Assembly (NCBI GenBank): GCA_041395905.1
Contig: JAWKZP010000017.1
Coordinates: 57,216-121,215 of the forward strand
Source of the DNA: UBA7803 sp041395905
GTDB lineage: Bacteria > Pseudomonadota > Gammaproteobacteria > Pseudomonadales > Azotimanducaceae
Length of the DNA stretch: 64,000 nucleotides
Direction: 5' to 3'
This document shows positions 1-8,040 of the stretch, piece by piece. Below the pieces are notes generated by a model that was given only the letters and a program-made list of their open reading frames with translations, was not told the DNA's origin and did no database searches. Within the stretch, counting starts at the first letter, position 1; the number at the start of each line of letters is the position of its first letter. The position numbers and the translations under genes are program-made.

Positions 1-559
1 CCCCGAAGAAGTTGGCCAGCAGGTCGCGCGAAGCGAACCCCACCGCGATGCCGCCGATGCCGCCGAATGCCAGCACCCCGGACACGCTGACGCCGAGGTT
101 CTGCAGCGCCACCAGCGCGCCGGTGATGAGCACGGAGGCGCGCAGCAGCTTGCCCACCGCGGTCGCCGTGGTCTTGTCCACCGGGTCCGCGCGATAGGCG
201 GGATCGGTAAGATGCGCTTCGGCGAGCGCGATGAAACGAACGGTAAACCACACCCCAAGAACGATGATCAGCACGCCGCGCACGTCATCGACGTAGGAGA
301 ACAGATCGGTCTGGGCGCGGCCGCCTACGAGGTCAGCCGCGGCCGCGATACCTAACACCCAGATCGCCCAGCCGAGCGGGCCGCGCGCCGCTTCCAGCAG
401 CGCGTCGTCATAGACGTTGCGCGTGGCCTGCAGCCGGACACCGAGCTTGCGCATGAGCACCCGCGCCAGCAGATGCACCGCGGCGGTGGCAAAGACAACG
501 CCGAACACCTCGAACACCCAGGTGTGATCGACCAGATAGCGCCAGATGTCTTCAATCAT
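1..559 (-). CDS. MscS-family mechanosensitive ion channel (partial, C-terminus outside window)
   Basis: About 186 N-terminal residues are visible; the rest lies beyond base 1. The protein is predicted to be an inner-membrane channel that opens when the membrane is stretched and releases solutes during osmotic downshock. Hydrophobic segments lie near residues 14-36, 64-80 and 93-115. The last visible part is the pore-lining helix and following loop, with the motifs FGGIGGIAVGFASRDLLANF typical of the YnaI/MscM-like branch. The ATG at 559 starts three bases after the stop of the upstream beta-barrel gene, so the two are probably co-transcribed. The family call is firm. The subfamily is not, because the cytoplasmic beta domain is missing from the window. 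Confidence 0.85.
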   Translation of the reverse strand, partial: MIEDIWRYLVDHTWVFEVFGVVFATAAVHLLARVLMRKLGVRLQATRNVYDDALLEAARGPLGWAIWVLGIAAAADLVGGRAQTDLFSYVDDVRGVLIIVLGVWFTVRFIALAEAHLTDPAYRADPVDKTTATAVGKLLRASVLITGALVALQNLGVSVSGVLAFGGIGGIAVGFASRDLLANFFG

Positions 560-562
560 CGA

Positions 563-2308
563 TCAGAAGTACCGGACCAGCTCCAGCTGCAGATAGTCGT
601 CGCGCTGCAGATACGCGCTTTTTTCACCGAAGATCGCCGGTGCTGTCCCGGGCAGTGGCGCCGCGGCAGTCACGGCACCGCCGAACAGGCGGCTCTCCAG
701 ATTGAGGTTCCAGCTCGCGCCGAGCCGACGGCTGGCCTCGAGGCTGAACACATACTCTTCGGTGTGCACGTCCCAGATCAACCCGAACAGTGCCTGAGTA
801 TCCGCCAGATCGTTGAGCGACCAGCGGGCACCCAGCGCCAGGTCGTGCTCGAACAGCGTGTCCGGCGCCCGCTCGTCGCGCTCGTCGTACATGTACTCCA
901 CCACGATGCCGAGATCAGCGCGCGTATCCAGCACCCCGACCAGCGTGCGCTCGAAGCCGACGTTGGCGGCGGCGTAGCGCGCACCCATACCGCTGCGTGT
1001 CAGAGCTTCCAGCTTGAATGCCCAGTCGTTCCAGAGGTACTGCGCGTCGAGCCCGGTCTGGTCGATGATCCGATACTCCGGCACCAGCACCCATTCGCCG
1101 GACGCCTGCTGCACCGGCACGAACAGCGGGTCGCGGCTGGTTCCCGAGAAGTGATGCACGCCGAAGCTCAGCGGGCCGATGTGATGCGAATAGCGCACCG
1201 CGCCGTCGACGCGATGCCAGCGGGCCCCGGACTCGTAGCGGGCGTCGTCCTCGTCTATCGGCAACGTCGGCCGCAGGCGCCCGTCGCTGCCTGGAAACGT
1301 GCGCTCGCGGAAGCCCACCAGGGCATACAGGTCGAGGATGCCCCAGTCGCGCACCAGCGACAGATGCGCCATGGGTTGCCCCAGCTTGTCCTCGCCATCG
1401 ATGTTCTCCACCAGATCCGTCTGGTTGATGATGTCCACCAGATGCTTGAACTCGGTGACGCCCCAGAACACCTGCTTCACCCCCAGATGCAGGTCCCAGT
1501 CGTCGCCCACCAGGCTCCAGTAGAACTCGCGCAGGTCGAAGTGGGTGCGCTGGGAGTCCTGCAGGTCCAGCCGCAGAAACGGGCTCGCCGTCAGGCTCTG
1601 GCGGCCATCGTCCCAGCTGCGGTAGTAGTCCACGCTGCCATGCAGCGACGGCTGAAACTGGTCCTGGCCTTCTATGCCGGTCCGGGCGAAGGTACGCGCC
1701 TCGAGGCCGACGTCGATGTCCACCTGGGCATCGCTGTCGGCTCGCTCCGCCGGCCGGCCAGGCGGGGTGTTGCGCGGCGTCGGCCGCAACTCGCTGCCCG
1801 GCGCTGCCGCGAACGCGCTCTCCTCCGCGCGGCCGGGGCTCGGCACCGGGCGCTGCGACGGGGTCGCGGGCGGCGCCGGCGCAGCCGGACCCGGCGCGAT
1901 CAGGGCCGCAGATTCCTCGGTGGGCACGGACGAGGTGATGGTATCGGCATGCGCAACCGCGCCATGAATGATCCAGAAGCGCACGTCCTGGGCCTGCGCC
2001 TGGCGTTCGAGCTGCGCGCGCGCAGGCGCGTCCAGCGCCGCCGAGCGCACCCGGTACCAGCGGCCTTCGCCGGCGAACACTTCCTCCACCACGATCTCGT
2101 GGTCGAACAGCGCGCCCAGACGCGCCGCCCAGCTGGCCGCATTCTCGGGACTGCGGAAGCTGCCGAACACCAGCTGGTCACCGACGCGCGCCTCTGCCGT
2201 CGCCGCAGCGGATGGCGATGCCGGAGCCGCCGCGGCCAGTGCGTTCGCCGGCGCGACGCTGCCGGCGATCAGCGCTAGCCAGAGCACGAGCGCACCGGCC
2301 CGGGGCAT
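563..2308 (-). CDS. SPOR-domain and outer-membrane beta-barrel protein of unknown function
   Basis: The protein has 581 residues. An N-terminal signal peptide ends near ANALA (residue about 28). A SPOR-like fold follows at about residues 40-105 (VGDQLVFGSFRSPENAASWA). After a Pro/Ala-rich linker to about residue 175, the rest alternates aromatic and polar residues like an outer-membrane barrel and ends in a C-terminal aromatic (RYF), the usual outer-membrane insertion signal. The ATG at 2308 overlaps the stop of the LolA-like gene by one base (TGATG), so the two are translationally coupled. A longer in-frame reading back to 2632 is not used because it runs through that gene. The likely role is an envelope or transport accessory; the substrate is unknown. 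The SPOR domain suggests contact with denuded septal peptidoglycan, which is unusual for a barrel protein. Confidence 0.75.
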   Translation of the reverse strand: MPRAGALVLWLALIAGSVAPANALAAAAPASPSAAATAEARVGDQLVFGSFRSPENAASWAARLGALFDHEIVVEEVFAGEGRWYRVRSAALDAPARAQLERQAQAQDVRFWIIHGAVAHADTITSSVPTEESAALIAPGPAAPAPPATPSQRPVPSPGRAEESAFAAAPGSELRPTPRNTPPGRPAERADSDAQVDIDVGLEARTFARTGIEGQDQFQPSLHGSVDYYRSWDDGRQSLTASPFLRLDLQDSQRTHFDLREFYWSLVGDDWDLHLGVKQVFWGVTEFKHLVDIINQTDLVENIDGEDKLGQPMAHLSLVRDWGILDLYALVGFRERTFPGSDGRLRPTLPIDEDDARYESGARWHRVDGAVRYSHHIGPLSFGVHHFSGTSRDPLFVPVQQASGEWVLVPEYRIIDQTGLDAQYLWNDWAFKLEALTRSGMGARYAAANVGFERTLVGVLDTRADLGIVVEYMYDERDERAPDTLFEHDLALGARWSLNDLADTQALFGLIWDVHTEEYVFSLEASRRLGASWNLNLESRLFGGAVTAAAPLPGTAPAIFGEKSAYLQRDDYLQLELVRYF

Positions 2309-3174
2309 CAGCGCGCCCTCAGCAGGCTGTTGGTGGAAAAGTCCCGATCCGCCGACAGCCCCACCGCGAACTGGTAGTTGCGCCACAACAGCTCGGTGCT
2401 GCGCCCGGTCTGCAGGTTCTCCATGCGCATGCTGCCGGGCTTCCAGAACCGATCCTGATAGAGTGCATAGCCGCCGACGCTGAGCACCTTGAGCGGACGT
2501 CCAGCGACATCGAAGTAACGGATGCCCTCTACGCGCAGCGTATCCGGGTCGAGCAGGACCTCCTGGCGCGAGTAGCCCGAGTACGGGTCCGTCGGAACCC
2601 GTTCCACCTGATAGCAGGTGCGCTCCCCGCAAGGCGCATCGTCGAGGCGCCGATAGCTGTACTTCTCCAGCTCCTGCAGCGTCATGTCCTCATAGGCGAA
2701 CTCGCTCGACAGGAACGGACCGGACTTGTTACGCGAGGCGATCTTCTTGACCCGGGTCTGAGCCGGCAGGTACAGCCACTGATCGTCGGGCTGGTCGTGG
2801 TGGCTGTAGCTCAGCAGCGCCGTGCCGCGAATCGGCTTGGGCGTATCGAACAGCACCAGCAGGCGGTCGCCGTCACCCTCGATCTCGAGCTGACTGATGC
2901 GCAGCTCACGACGGGTCTCTGTGCCGCGCCGGTCACGCAATACCATTTCGAGGTCGACCTGCAGATCCTGATAACCGGAATCGCGACGGTCCTTCTCGCG
3001 GAACAGCGCGAGCCCGGCCTGTTCGGCCGACAGCCCCTCGAGCGACACTGCGGCGGGCAGCGCGGCAACGGGTACCCCCGTCGGGGTCCCGGCCACGGCC
3101 GACAACGGCCAGCCGGGCAGCACCAGCCAGAACGTCAACGTCCAGAGCGTCAATGTCGATCTTCGCCGCGTCAA
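2308..3174 (-). CDS. LolA-like outer membrane lipoprotein-sorting family protein
   Basis: This is a periplasmic protein of about 288 residues from the LolA-like family often annotated as outer membrane lipoprotein-sorting protein. It is not classical LolA, which is shorter. The pattern of repeated beta strands with motifs such as LLVLFDTPKPIRGTALLSY and QWLYLPAQTRVKKI is typical; members often neighbour RND or beta-barrel genes. No ATG fits. The open frame extends to 3309 but would cross the lexA operators. A TTG at 3174 gives an Arg-rich n-region followed by a hydrophobic core (TLTFWLVLPGWPLSAVA), so I chose it; the start is uncertain. The gene is coupled to the downstream barrel gene, and the two may act together at the outer membrane. 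Confidence 0.7.
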   Translation of the reverse strand: MTRRRSTLTLWTLTFWLVLPGWPLSAVAGTPTGVPVAALPAAVSLEGLSAEQAGLALFREKDRRDSGYQDLQVDLEMVLRDRRGTETRRELRISQLEIEGDGDRLLVLFDTPKPIRGTALLSYSHHDQPDDQWLYLPAQTRVKKIASRNKSGPFLSSEFAYEDMTLQELEKYSYRRLDDAPCGERTCYQVERVPTDPYSGYSRQEVLLDPDTLRVEGIRYFDVAGRPLKVLSVGGYALYQDRFWKPGSMRMENLQTGRSTELLWRNYQFAVGLSADRDFSTNSLLRAR

Positions 3175-3251
3175 TCCTTCGACCCGAGCTTCCTCAGCAG
3201 ACGCCGCGGATGTTATGCAACGGCACAGGGACTGTGCAAACGTCCATATAG

Positions 3252-3267
3252 CTGTATATACTCCCAG
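3252..3267. promoter_or_regulatory. LexA operator 1 (SOS box)
   Basis: CTGT-N8-CCAG, one base from the CTGT-N8-ACAG enterobacterial consensus, with the characteristic AT-rich core (ATATACTC). It overlaps a TATACT -10-like hexamer (3257-3262) just upstream of lexA, so LexA binding would block its own promoter. Confidence 0.8.
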
Positions 3268-3271
3268 GCTA

Positions 3272-3287
3272 CTGTATATCCAACCAG
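3272..3287. promoter_or_regulatory. LexA operator 2 (SOS box)
   Basis: A second CTGT-N8-CCAG box begins 20 bases after the first and ends 8 bases before the lexA ATG. Two boxes about two helical turns apart mirror the double operator of E. coli lexA and suggest cooperative autorepression. Confidence 0.8.
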
Positions 3288-3295
3288 GCAGGATC

Positions 3296-3898
3296 ATGGA
3301 TAATCTCACGCCCCGTCAGGCCCAGGTGCTGGATCTGATCAAGCGCCACATAGACGATACCGGCTATCCGCCGACGCGGGCAGACATCGCTCAGGAACTG
3401 GGATTCAAGTCACCAAACGCCGCAGAAGAGCATCTGAAGGCGCTGGCCCGCAAGGGCGCCATCGAGATGATCCCGGGCACCTCGCGCGGCATCCGGCTCC
3501 CCGAAGAAACCGGGCTGCCCATCATCGGCCGCGTCGCCGCCGGCAGCCCTATACTCGCCGCCGAGCACATCGAAGACCGGGTCAGCATCCCGGCCGGCTT
3601 CTTCCGACCTCGCGCCGATTTTCTGCTGCGCGTGCGCGGCGACAGCATGAGCGAGATCGGTATTCTCGACGGCGATCTGCTTGCGGTGCACAAGACGCCG
3701 GAGGCCGCCAACGGGCAGATCGTGGTGGCGCGCATCGACGACGAGGTGACGGTCAAGCGGCTGCAGCGTACCCGCCAGCGCAGCAAGGTGCTCCTGCTGC
3801 CGGAGAACGCCAACTATCAGCCGATCGAGGTGGATCTGACCCGCCAGGCGTTCCAGATCGAGGGCCTGTCCGTGGGAGTCATCCGCCAGAGCGTCTGA
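3296..3898 (+). CDS. lexA: LexA, SOS response transcriptional repressor
   Basis: 200 residues, matching the usual 199-202. The N-terminal winged helix (residues 1-65) includes the recognition helix SPNAAEEHLKAL (39-50). The self-cleavage bond is Ala82-Gly83 (VAAGSP). The catalytic dyad is Ser117 (RGDSM) and Lys154 (TVKRL). LexA represses DNA-repair genes and cleaves itself when RecA filaments form on damaged DNA. The ATG at 3296 was chosen over an upstream in-frame ATG at 3215, because the longer reading would translate through both operators. AGGCAGGA just upstream can serve as the ribosome binding site. No sulA-like gene follows. topA is convergent downstream; between them a weak AGCGC/GCGCT stem (3905-3923) precedes a T-run. 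Confidence 0.97.
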   Translation: MDNLTPRQAQVLDLIKRHIDDTGYPPTRADIAQELGFKSPNAAEEHLKALARKGAIEMIPGTSRGIRLPEETGLPIIGRVAAGSPILAAEHIEDRVSIPAGFFRPRADFLLRVRGDSMSEIGILDGDLLAVHKTPEAANGQIVVARIDDEVTVKRLQRTRQRSKVLLLPENANYQPIEVDLTRQAFQIEGLSVGVIRQSV

Positions 3899-3946
3899 TC
3901 GCTCAGCGCGTCTCGTCGGCGCTACGGCTTTTTCGGAGTAGCGGCC

Positions 3947-6772
3947 CTATTCTGAGCTGCGGCTTTTATCTGAGCTGCGGCGCCCCGCCAGCTTCTTCGC
4001 GGCGGGCTTCTTCTTCGTCGCCGGTCGTTTCTTCGCCGCCGGCTTTCCGGCCGAAGTCTGCTGCTCCACCCAGCGGCCTTCCTGATAGACGGCGCGCCAG
4101 CCGGTGGCCTTGCCGTCCTCTTCCGACTGCACGTACTGCTGCTGTTCCTTGCGGCTGTATCGGATCACCGCCGGTCGACCTTGCGGATCCTGCTCAGGCG
4201 CAGAGAGCAGGTAGCGGAACTTTGCGTCCAGCTCGTTGGCGTGCGGCTTCAACTCGCTGACCAGGGGTGCCCTGGTCTCCCGGTGCTTGGGAAACTGGCT
4301 TGCCGCCAGAAAAACGCCGGAGGCGCCGTCACGCAGCAGATAAAAGTCGTCCACGTTCTCGCAGCGCAGCTCCGGCATGGGCACGGGATCGGCCTTGGGC
4401 GGCGCCGCCTGGCCGTTGCGCAGCAGCTTGCGGGTGTTGCGGCAGGTTTCGTTGGTGCAGCCGAAGTACTTGCCGAAGCGCCCCGACTTGAGCTGCATTT
4501 GCGCGCCGCACTTGTCGCACTCGATGACCGGCCCCTCGTAGCCCTTGATGCGGAACTGCCCGGTCTCGACGGCAAACCCCGGACAGTCCGGGCTGTTGCC
4601 GCAGACGTGCAGTTTGCGCGTCTCGTCGATCAAGTAGCTGTCCATGACCGTGCCGCACTTCGGGCAGGGCCGCTTCGCGCGCAGGACACGGGACTCACCT
4701 TCCTCGTCACGATCCACGTCGACGGCCTCGTCGCCGGGAATCAGGTTCATGGTATTGGTGCAGCGTTCCTTGGGCGGCAGGCCGTAGCCCGAACAGCCCA
4801 GAAACACACCCGTGCTGCCGGTGCGCACCTGCATGTGGCGCCCGCAGCGCTCACAACGGATGTCCGTGTCTATGGGCACGTTGCCGCGCATGCCCCGCTT
4901 CGAATCCTGCGCCTGCCCCAGCTTGCTGCTGAAATCGTCGTAGAACTCGTCGAGCACGCCGCGCCAGTTCAGAGAGCCGTCCGCGACCTGGTCCAGCTCC
5001 TTCTCCAGATGCGCGGTGAAGTCGTAGTCCATGAGGTTCTCGAACTGTTCGAGCAACCGGTCGGTCACCAGCTCGCCGATTTTTTCGGCATGGAAGCGGC
5101 GGTTGCGCAGAGTCACGTAGCCGCGATCCTGGATCGTCGAGATGATGGCCGCATAGGTCGACGGCCGGCCGATTCCACGCTTCTCCAGCTCGCGAACCAG
5201 ACTCGCCTCGCTGTATCGCGGCGGCGGCTTGGTGAAATGCTGCACCGCCTCCACGTCAACGAGCGCCAGAGCTTCGCCGACGTGATAGTCGGGCAGCGGC
5301 GTATCGTCGTCGCGCGCACCGGCGCGCGATCCGCCTGCGTCACGATCCGCACTGGCATCGCGGTCCGCGCCGGCATCGCGGTCCGCGCCGGCTTCCGGCG
5401 CATCCGCGCGGTCGCGCCTGTCCACCAGCGGGACGCGGGTGAAGCCGTCGAACTGCAGGATGCGGCCGCGGATCTTCAGCTCGAACTCACCGGCCGCCAC
5501 CAGCACGGTGGTGCTCAGGTACTCGGCCGGCAGCATCTGGCAGCGCTGGAACTGAGCCCAGATCAGCCGGTACAGGCGTACCGCGTCGGCCTCGACCCCC
5601 TGAAGCATTTCCGGCCGGGTGCCGACGTTGGACGGCCGGATCGCCTCGTGAGCCTCCTGAGCGTCGGCCTTGCTGCTGTAGCTGTTGGGACTCCCGGGCA
5701 GATAGTTGGCACCGTACTGCGTGCCCACGTAATCGCGGCAGGCACTCACCGCCTCGGCACTGAGATTGGTGGAGTCCGTGCGCATATAGGTGATGTAGCC
5801 GGATTCGTACAGACGCTGCGCCAGCGTCATCGTCTTCTTGACGCTGTATCCCAGCCAGGTGCTTGCTGCCTGCTGCAGCGTGGACGTTATGTAGGGCGCG
5901 GTCGGGCGCGTCCGGGTCGGCCGGTCCTCGCGGCTCTTGATGTGAAAACTGCGCTGGCGCAGTCTCGCCATGGCTTCTTCGGCGGCAGCGGCGTTGTCCG
6001 GACGGAAGTTCTGCTCGCCGTCCTTGACCACCTGAAAACGCAGGGAGCCTGCCGTTCCGGTGCGTTCCAGGTCCGCGAATCCCTCCCAGTATTCTTCCGG
6101 CTTGAAGGCACGGATCTCGCGCTCGCGTTCCACCACGAGCCGTACCGCCACCGATTGCACGCGCCCCGCAGACAGCCCCCTGGCAACCTTTTCCCAGAGC
6201 AGCGGTGACAGTTCGAAACCGACCACGCGGTCGAGAAAACGCCGCGCCTGCTGGGCGTTGACGCGGTTCATATCCAGCTCGCCCGGGTGCGCGAACGCTT
6301 CCTGAATGGCTTTGCGGGTAATCTCGTTGAACACCACCCGACGGTAGCGCGACGGATCGCCGCCGATGGTCTCACGCAGGTGCCAGGCGATGGCCTCCCC
6401 TTCCCGGTCGAGGTCGGTCGCCAGATAGATCGTGTCGGCCTTCACCGCCAGCCGGGCCAACTCGTCGACCACCTTCTCCTTGCCCGGAAGCACCTCGTAA
6501 TCCGCGCGCCAGTCGGCATCCGGGTCCACCCCCATGCGCTTCACCAGCTGCTGGCGGGCCCGCTCCTTCTTGTAAGCGGCCTTCTGCTCCGCAGACAGCT
6601 TGCGCGTGCGCGCGGCCTCCTGGGCACGTGCCTTGGGATCGGCCTTGCGGCCGCCGGAAGGCAGGTCGCGGATATGCCCGACGCTGGATTTGACGATGTA
6701 GTCCTTACCCAGGTAACGGTTGATCGTGCGCGCCTTGGCGGGGGACTCGACGATGACGAGGGAACGGGCCAT
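3947..6772 (-). CDS. topA: DNA topoisomerase I (type IA, omega protein)
   Basis: 941 residues. It relaxes negative supercoils by transient single-strand cleavage. The Toprim domain has E9 (IVESPAKA) and the DxDxE motif at D120, D122 and E124 (ATDLDREGEA). The catalytic tyrosine is Y329 in GYITYMRTDS. Several C-terminal four-cysteine zinc ribbons (CERCG, CPKCG, CDKCG) are followed by a Lys-rich tail (about residues 908-930) that should bind DNA non-specifically. There is an unusual Asp/Arg/Ala repeat insertion near residue 470 (see the repeat at 5336-5389). A near-consensus sigma-70 promoter lies at 6853-6882. The gene converges on lexA. Confidence 0.97.
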   Translation of the reverse strand: MARSLVIVESPAKARTINRYLGKDYIVKSSVGHIRDLPSGGRKADPKARAQEAARTRKLSAEQKAAYKKERARQQLVKRMGVDPDADWRADYEVLPGKEKVVDELARLAVKADTIYLATDLDREGEAIAWHLRETIGGDPSRYRRVVFNEITRKAIQEAFAHPGELDMNRVNAQQARRFLDRVVGFELSPLLWEKVARGLSAGRVQSVAVRLVVEREREIRAFKPEEYWEGFADLERTGTAGSLRFQVVKDGEQNFRPDNAAAAEEAMARLRQRSFHIKSREDRPTRTRPTAPYITSTLQQAASTWLGYSVKKTMTLAQRLYESGYITYMRTDSTNLSAEAVSACRDYVGTQYGANYLPGSPNSYSSKADAQEAHEAIRPSNVGTRPEMLQGVEADAVRLYRLIWAQFQRCQMLPAEYLSTTVLVAAGEFELKIRGRILQFDGFTRVPLVDRRDRADAPEAGADRDAGADRDASADRDAGGSRAGARDDDTPLPDYHVGEALALVDVEAVQHFTKPPPRYSEASLVRELEKRGIGRPSTYAAIISTIQDRGYVTLRNRRFHAEKIGELVTDRLLEQFENLMDYDFTAHLEKELDQVADGSLNWRGVLDEFYDDFSSKLGQAQDSKRGMRGNVPIDTDIRCERCGRHMQVRTGSTGVFLGCSGYGLPPKERCTNTMNLIPGDEAVDVDRDEEGESRVLRAKRPCPKCGTVMDSYLIDETRKLHVCGNSPDCPGFAVETGQFRIKGYEGPVIECDKCGAQMQLKSGRFGKYFGCTNETCRNTRKLLRNGQAAPPKADPVPMPELRCENVDDFYLLRDGASGVFLAASQFPKHRETRAPLVSELKPHANELDAKFRYLLSAPEQDPQGRPAVIRYSRKEQQQYVQSEEDGKATGWRAVYQEGRWVEQQTSAGKPAAKKRPATKKKPAAKKLAGRRSSDKSRSSE
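5336..5389. repeat. 18-bp tandem repeat inside topA
   Basis: Two identical 18-bp units (5354-5371 and 5372-5389) and one diverged unit (5336-5353) encode repeated Asp-Ala-Gly-Ala-Asp-Arg hexapeptides in TopA. The length is a multiple of three, so copy-number change would keep the frame. The segment falls between the strand-passage core and the domain that follows, probably in a surface loop. Confidence 0.75.
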
Positions 6773-6852
6773 TTAACTCCAGGAAAGAAAGCCAGGTGAA
6801 ATCAACAGATGTACCGCAGCATTCAGACCGAATCAGCGGCGAGGCGGGCGCC

Positions 6853-6882
6853 GTTATAAGGCGAGCCTGAAACGGGTGTCAA
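6853..6882 (-). promoter_or_regulatory. sigma-70 promoter of topA
   Basis: On the minus strand TTGACA (6882-6877) is followed by an 18-base spacer and TATAAC (6858-6853). The -35 box is a perfect match and the -10 box is close to consensus. It lies about 80 bases upstream of the topA ATG and overlaps the last codons of the upstream gene. This suggests topA has its own strong promoter. Confidence 0.75.
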
Positions 6883-7499
6883 ATCTTTCCTTCCTCGCGC
6901 GCCGCCTCGAGCTGTCGCTCGAGCGCATCGAGACTGGCGGCGGCTTCACGCAGAATCTCGGCAATCCCGCCGACCCTGGCGACGTCCGGCGAATCCGCCG
7001 CGGCCGTGCCGGAGGTGGCGCCAGACGCGCCGACGGTGCTCGGTTTTTCCAGCCAGTACACGGCCACGAACAGGTCGGCGACCTCCACGCCGATGACGTC
7101 CTCGGGAACGCGGGCGAGGATCGACGCCAGCGCGTCCAGAGTGTTTCGAAGCACCGGATCCGACGGCTTGCGGCCGACCTCGAACACCCAGCCGGGCACT
7201 GCGGGCAGCCCGTTGCTGCCGCGCAGAAGCCGCCAGCCGGGCTGCAGCCGGAGCTTGCGCGGCAGCGGCTGCTGGTAGGCGGCGCACTCGATGACCGGCT
7301 CCAGCACCCGGCCGCCGGACGTGACCCGCTCGCTCAGCTCCGGCTCGAGCTTCGGCACCCGCACCATCGTGACATTGAGGCCCGCCTCGCGAGCCGCCTG
7401 GCGCATGCGCGCCAGGCGGCGATCGCGGCGGCTCGGGCGCAGCCACAGTATCGGCCCGAAAGCGACCAGCAGAACGATGAGGATGATGACCCAGGCCAA
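6879..7499 (-). CDS. Single-pass membrane protein of unknown function
   Basis: 206 residues. A TTG start at 7499 is preceded by GGAGG at 8-base spacing. It gives a protein that begins directly with a transmembrane helix (AWVIILIVLLVAFGPILWL), followed by a basic stop-transfer stretch (RPSRRDRRLARMR). The remaining 170 residues are predicted to be cytoplasmic and end in a short helical segment (residues about 180-205) rich in Glu and Ala. I do not recognise a characterised family. It is divergent from the UspA-like gene at 7570, with 70 bases between the starts, and may share a regulatory region with it. The gene ends at the topA promoter. Confidence 0.7.
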   Translation of the reverse strand: MAWVIILIVLLVAFGPILWLRPSRRDRRLARMRQAAREAGLNVTMVRVPKLEPELSERVTSGGRVLEPVIECAAYQQPLPRKLRLQPGWRLLRGSNGLPAVPGWVFEVGRKPSDPVLRNTLDALASILARVPEDVIGVEVADLFVAVYWLEKPSTVGASGATSGTAAADSPDVARVGGIAEILREAAASLDALERQLEAAREEGKI

Positions 7500-7569
7500 C
7501 GTCGATGCCTCCGCTTGTGAGGGTGTGGGTTTGTGTGTATCGTCGCCGCAATCCTCGTCCGGAGGCAAC

Positions 7570-8025
7570 ATGACCGAATACCGCCGCATCATGCTGGCTG
7601 TCGATCTCACCGAGGAGTCCAACGTGGTCGCGCAGCGGGCACGTCGTCTTGCCGATGCCTTCGACGCCGAGCTGCACGTGGTGCACGTCATCGAGCCGCT
7701 GAGCCTGGCCTACGGGGGCGACATCCCCATGGACCTGTCCACGGTCCAGGACCAGATTCACGAGCAGGCCAAATCCCACCTGGCGGAGTTCGCCAGCCAT
7801 CTGGGCGTGCCCCCGGAGCGCCAGCATCTGATCTTCGGCCGTCCCGAAAGCGAGATTCAACGCACTGCCGATTCGGTGAATGCCGACGTCATCGTGGTCG
7901 GCAGCCATGGCCGCCACGGCCTGGCGCTGCTGCTGGGCTCCACCGCCAATGGCGTGCTCCACGGTGCGCGCTGCGACGTGCTGGCCGTCCGGGTGGGTCA
8001 GGTCGAATCCGAACAACAGGGTTGA
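7570..8025 (+). CDS. Universal stress protein, UspA family
   Basis: 151 residues, one Usp domain. The ATP-binding signature G-2x-G-9x-G-S/T is present as GSHGRHGLALLLGST near residues 117-131. An early AVDLTEES loop also fits the fold. Such proteins are small cytoplasmic dimers that accumulate in stationary phase or under energy limitation; the exact role is unknown. GGAGG lies four bases before the ATG. The window contains a second member at 59311-59760 with a similar signature. slt follows after 15 bases, probably in the same transcript. Confidence 0.92.
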   Translation: MTEYRRIMLAVDLTEESNVVAQRARRLADAFDAELHVVHVIEPLSLAYGGDIPMDLSTVQDQIHEQAKSHLAEFASHLGVPPERQHLIFGRPESEIQRTADSVNADVIVVGSHGRHGLALLLGSTANGVLHGARCDVLAVRVGQVESEQQG

Positions 8026-8040
8026 GGCCCTTTAGCGATC

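Noticed and set aside
473..2278. Long plus-strand reading frame of about 600 codons opposite the beta-barrel gene
   Set aside because: Antisense shadow in high-GC DNA; rich in Arg, His and Gln with no domain, while the minus strand shows a signal peptide, a SPOR domain and a barrel.
4181..6208. 675-codon plus-strand frame opposite topA
   Set aside because: Mirror of the topA codon bias; the minus strand encodes an intact topoisomerase.
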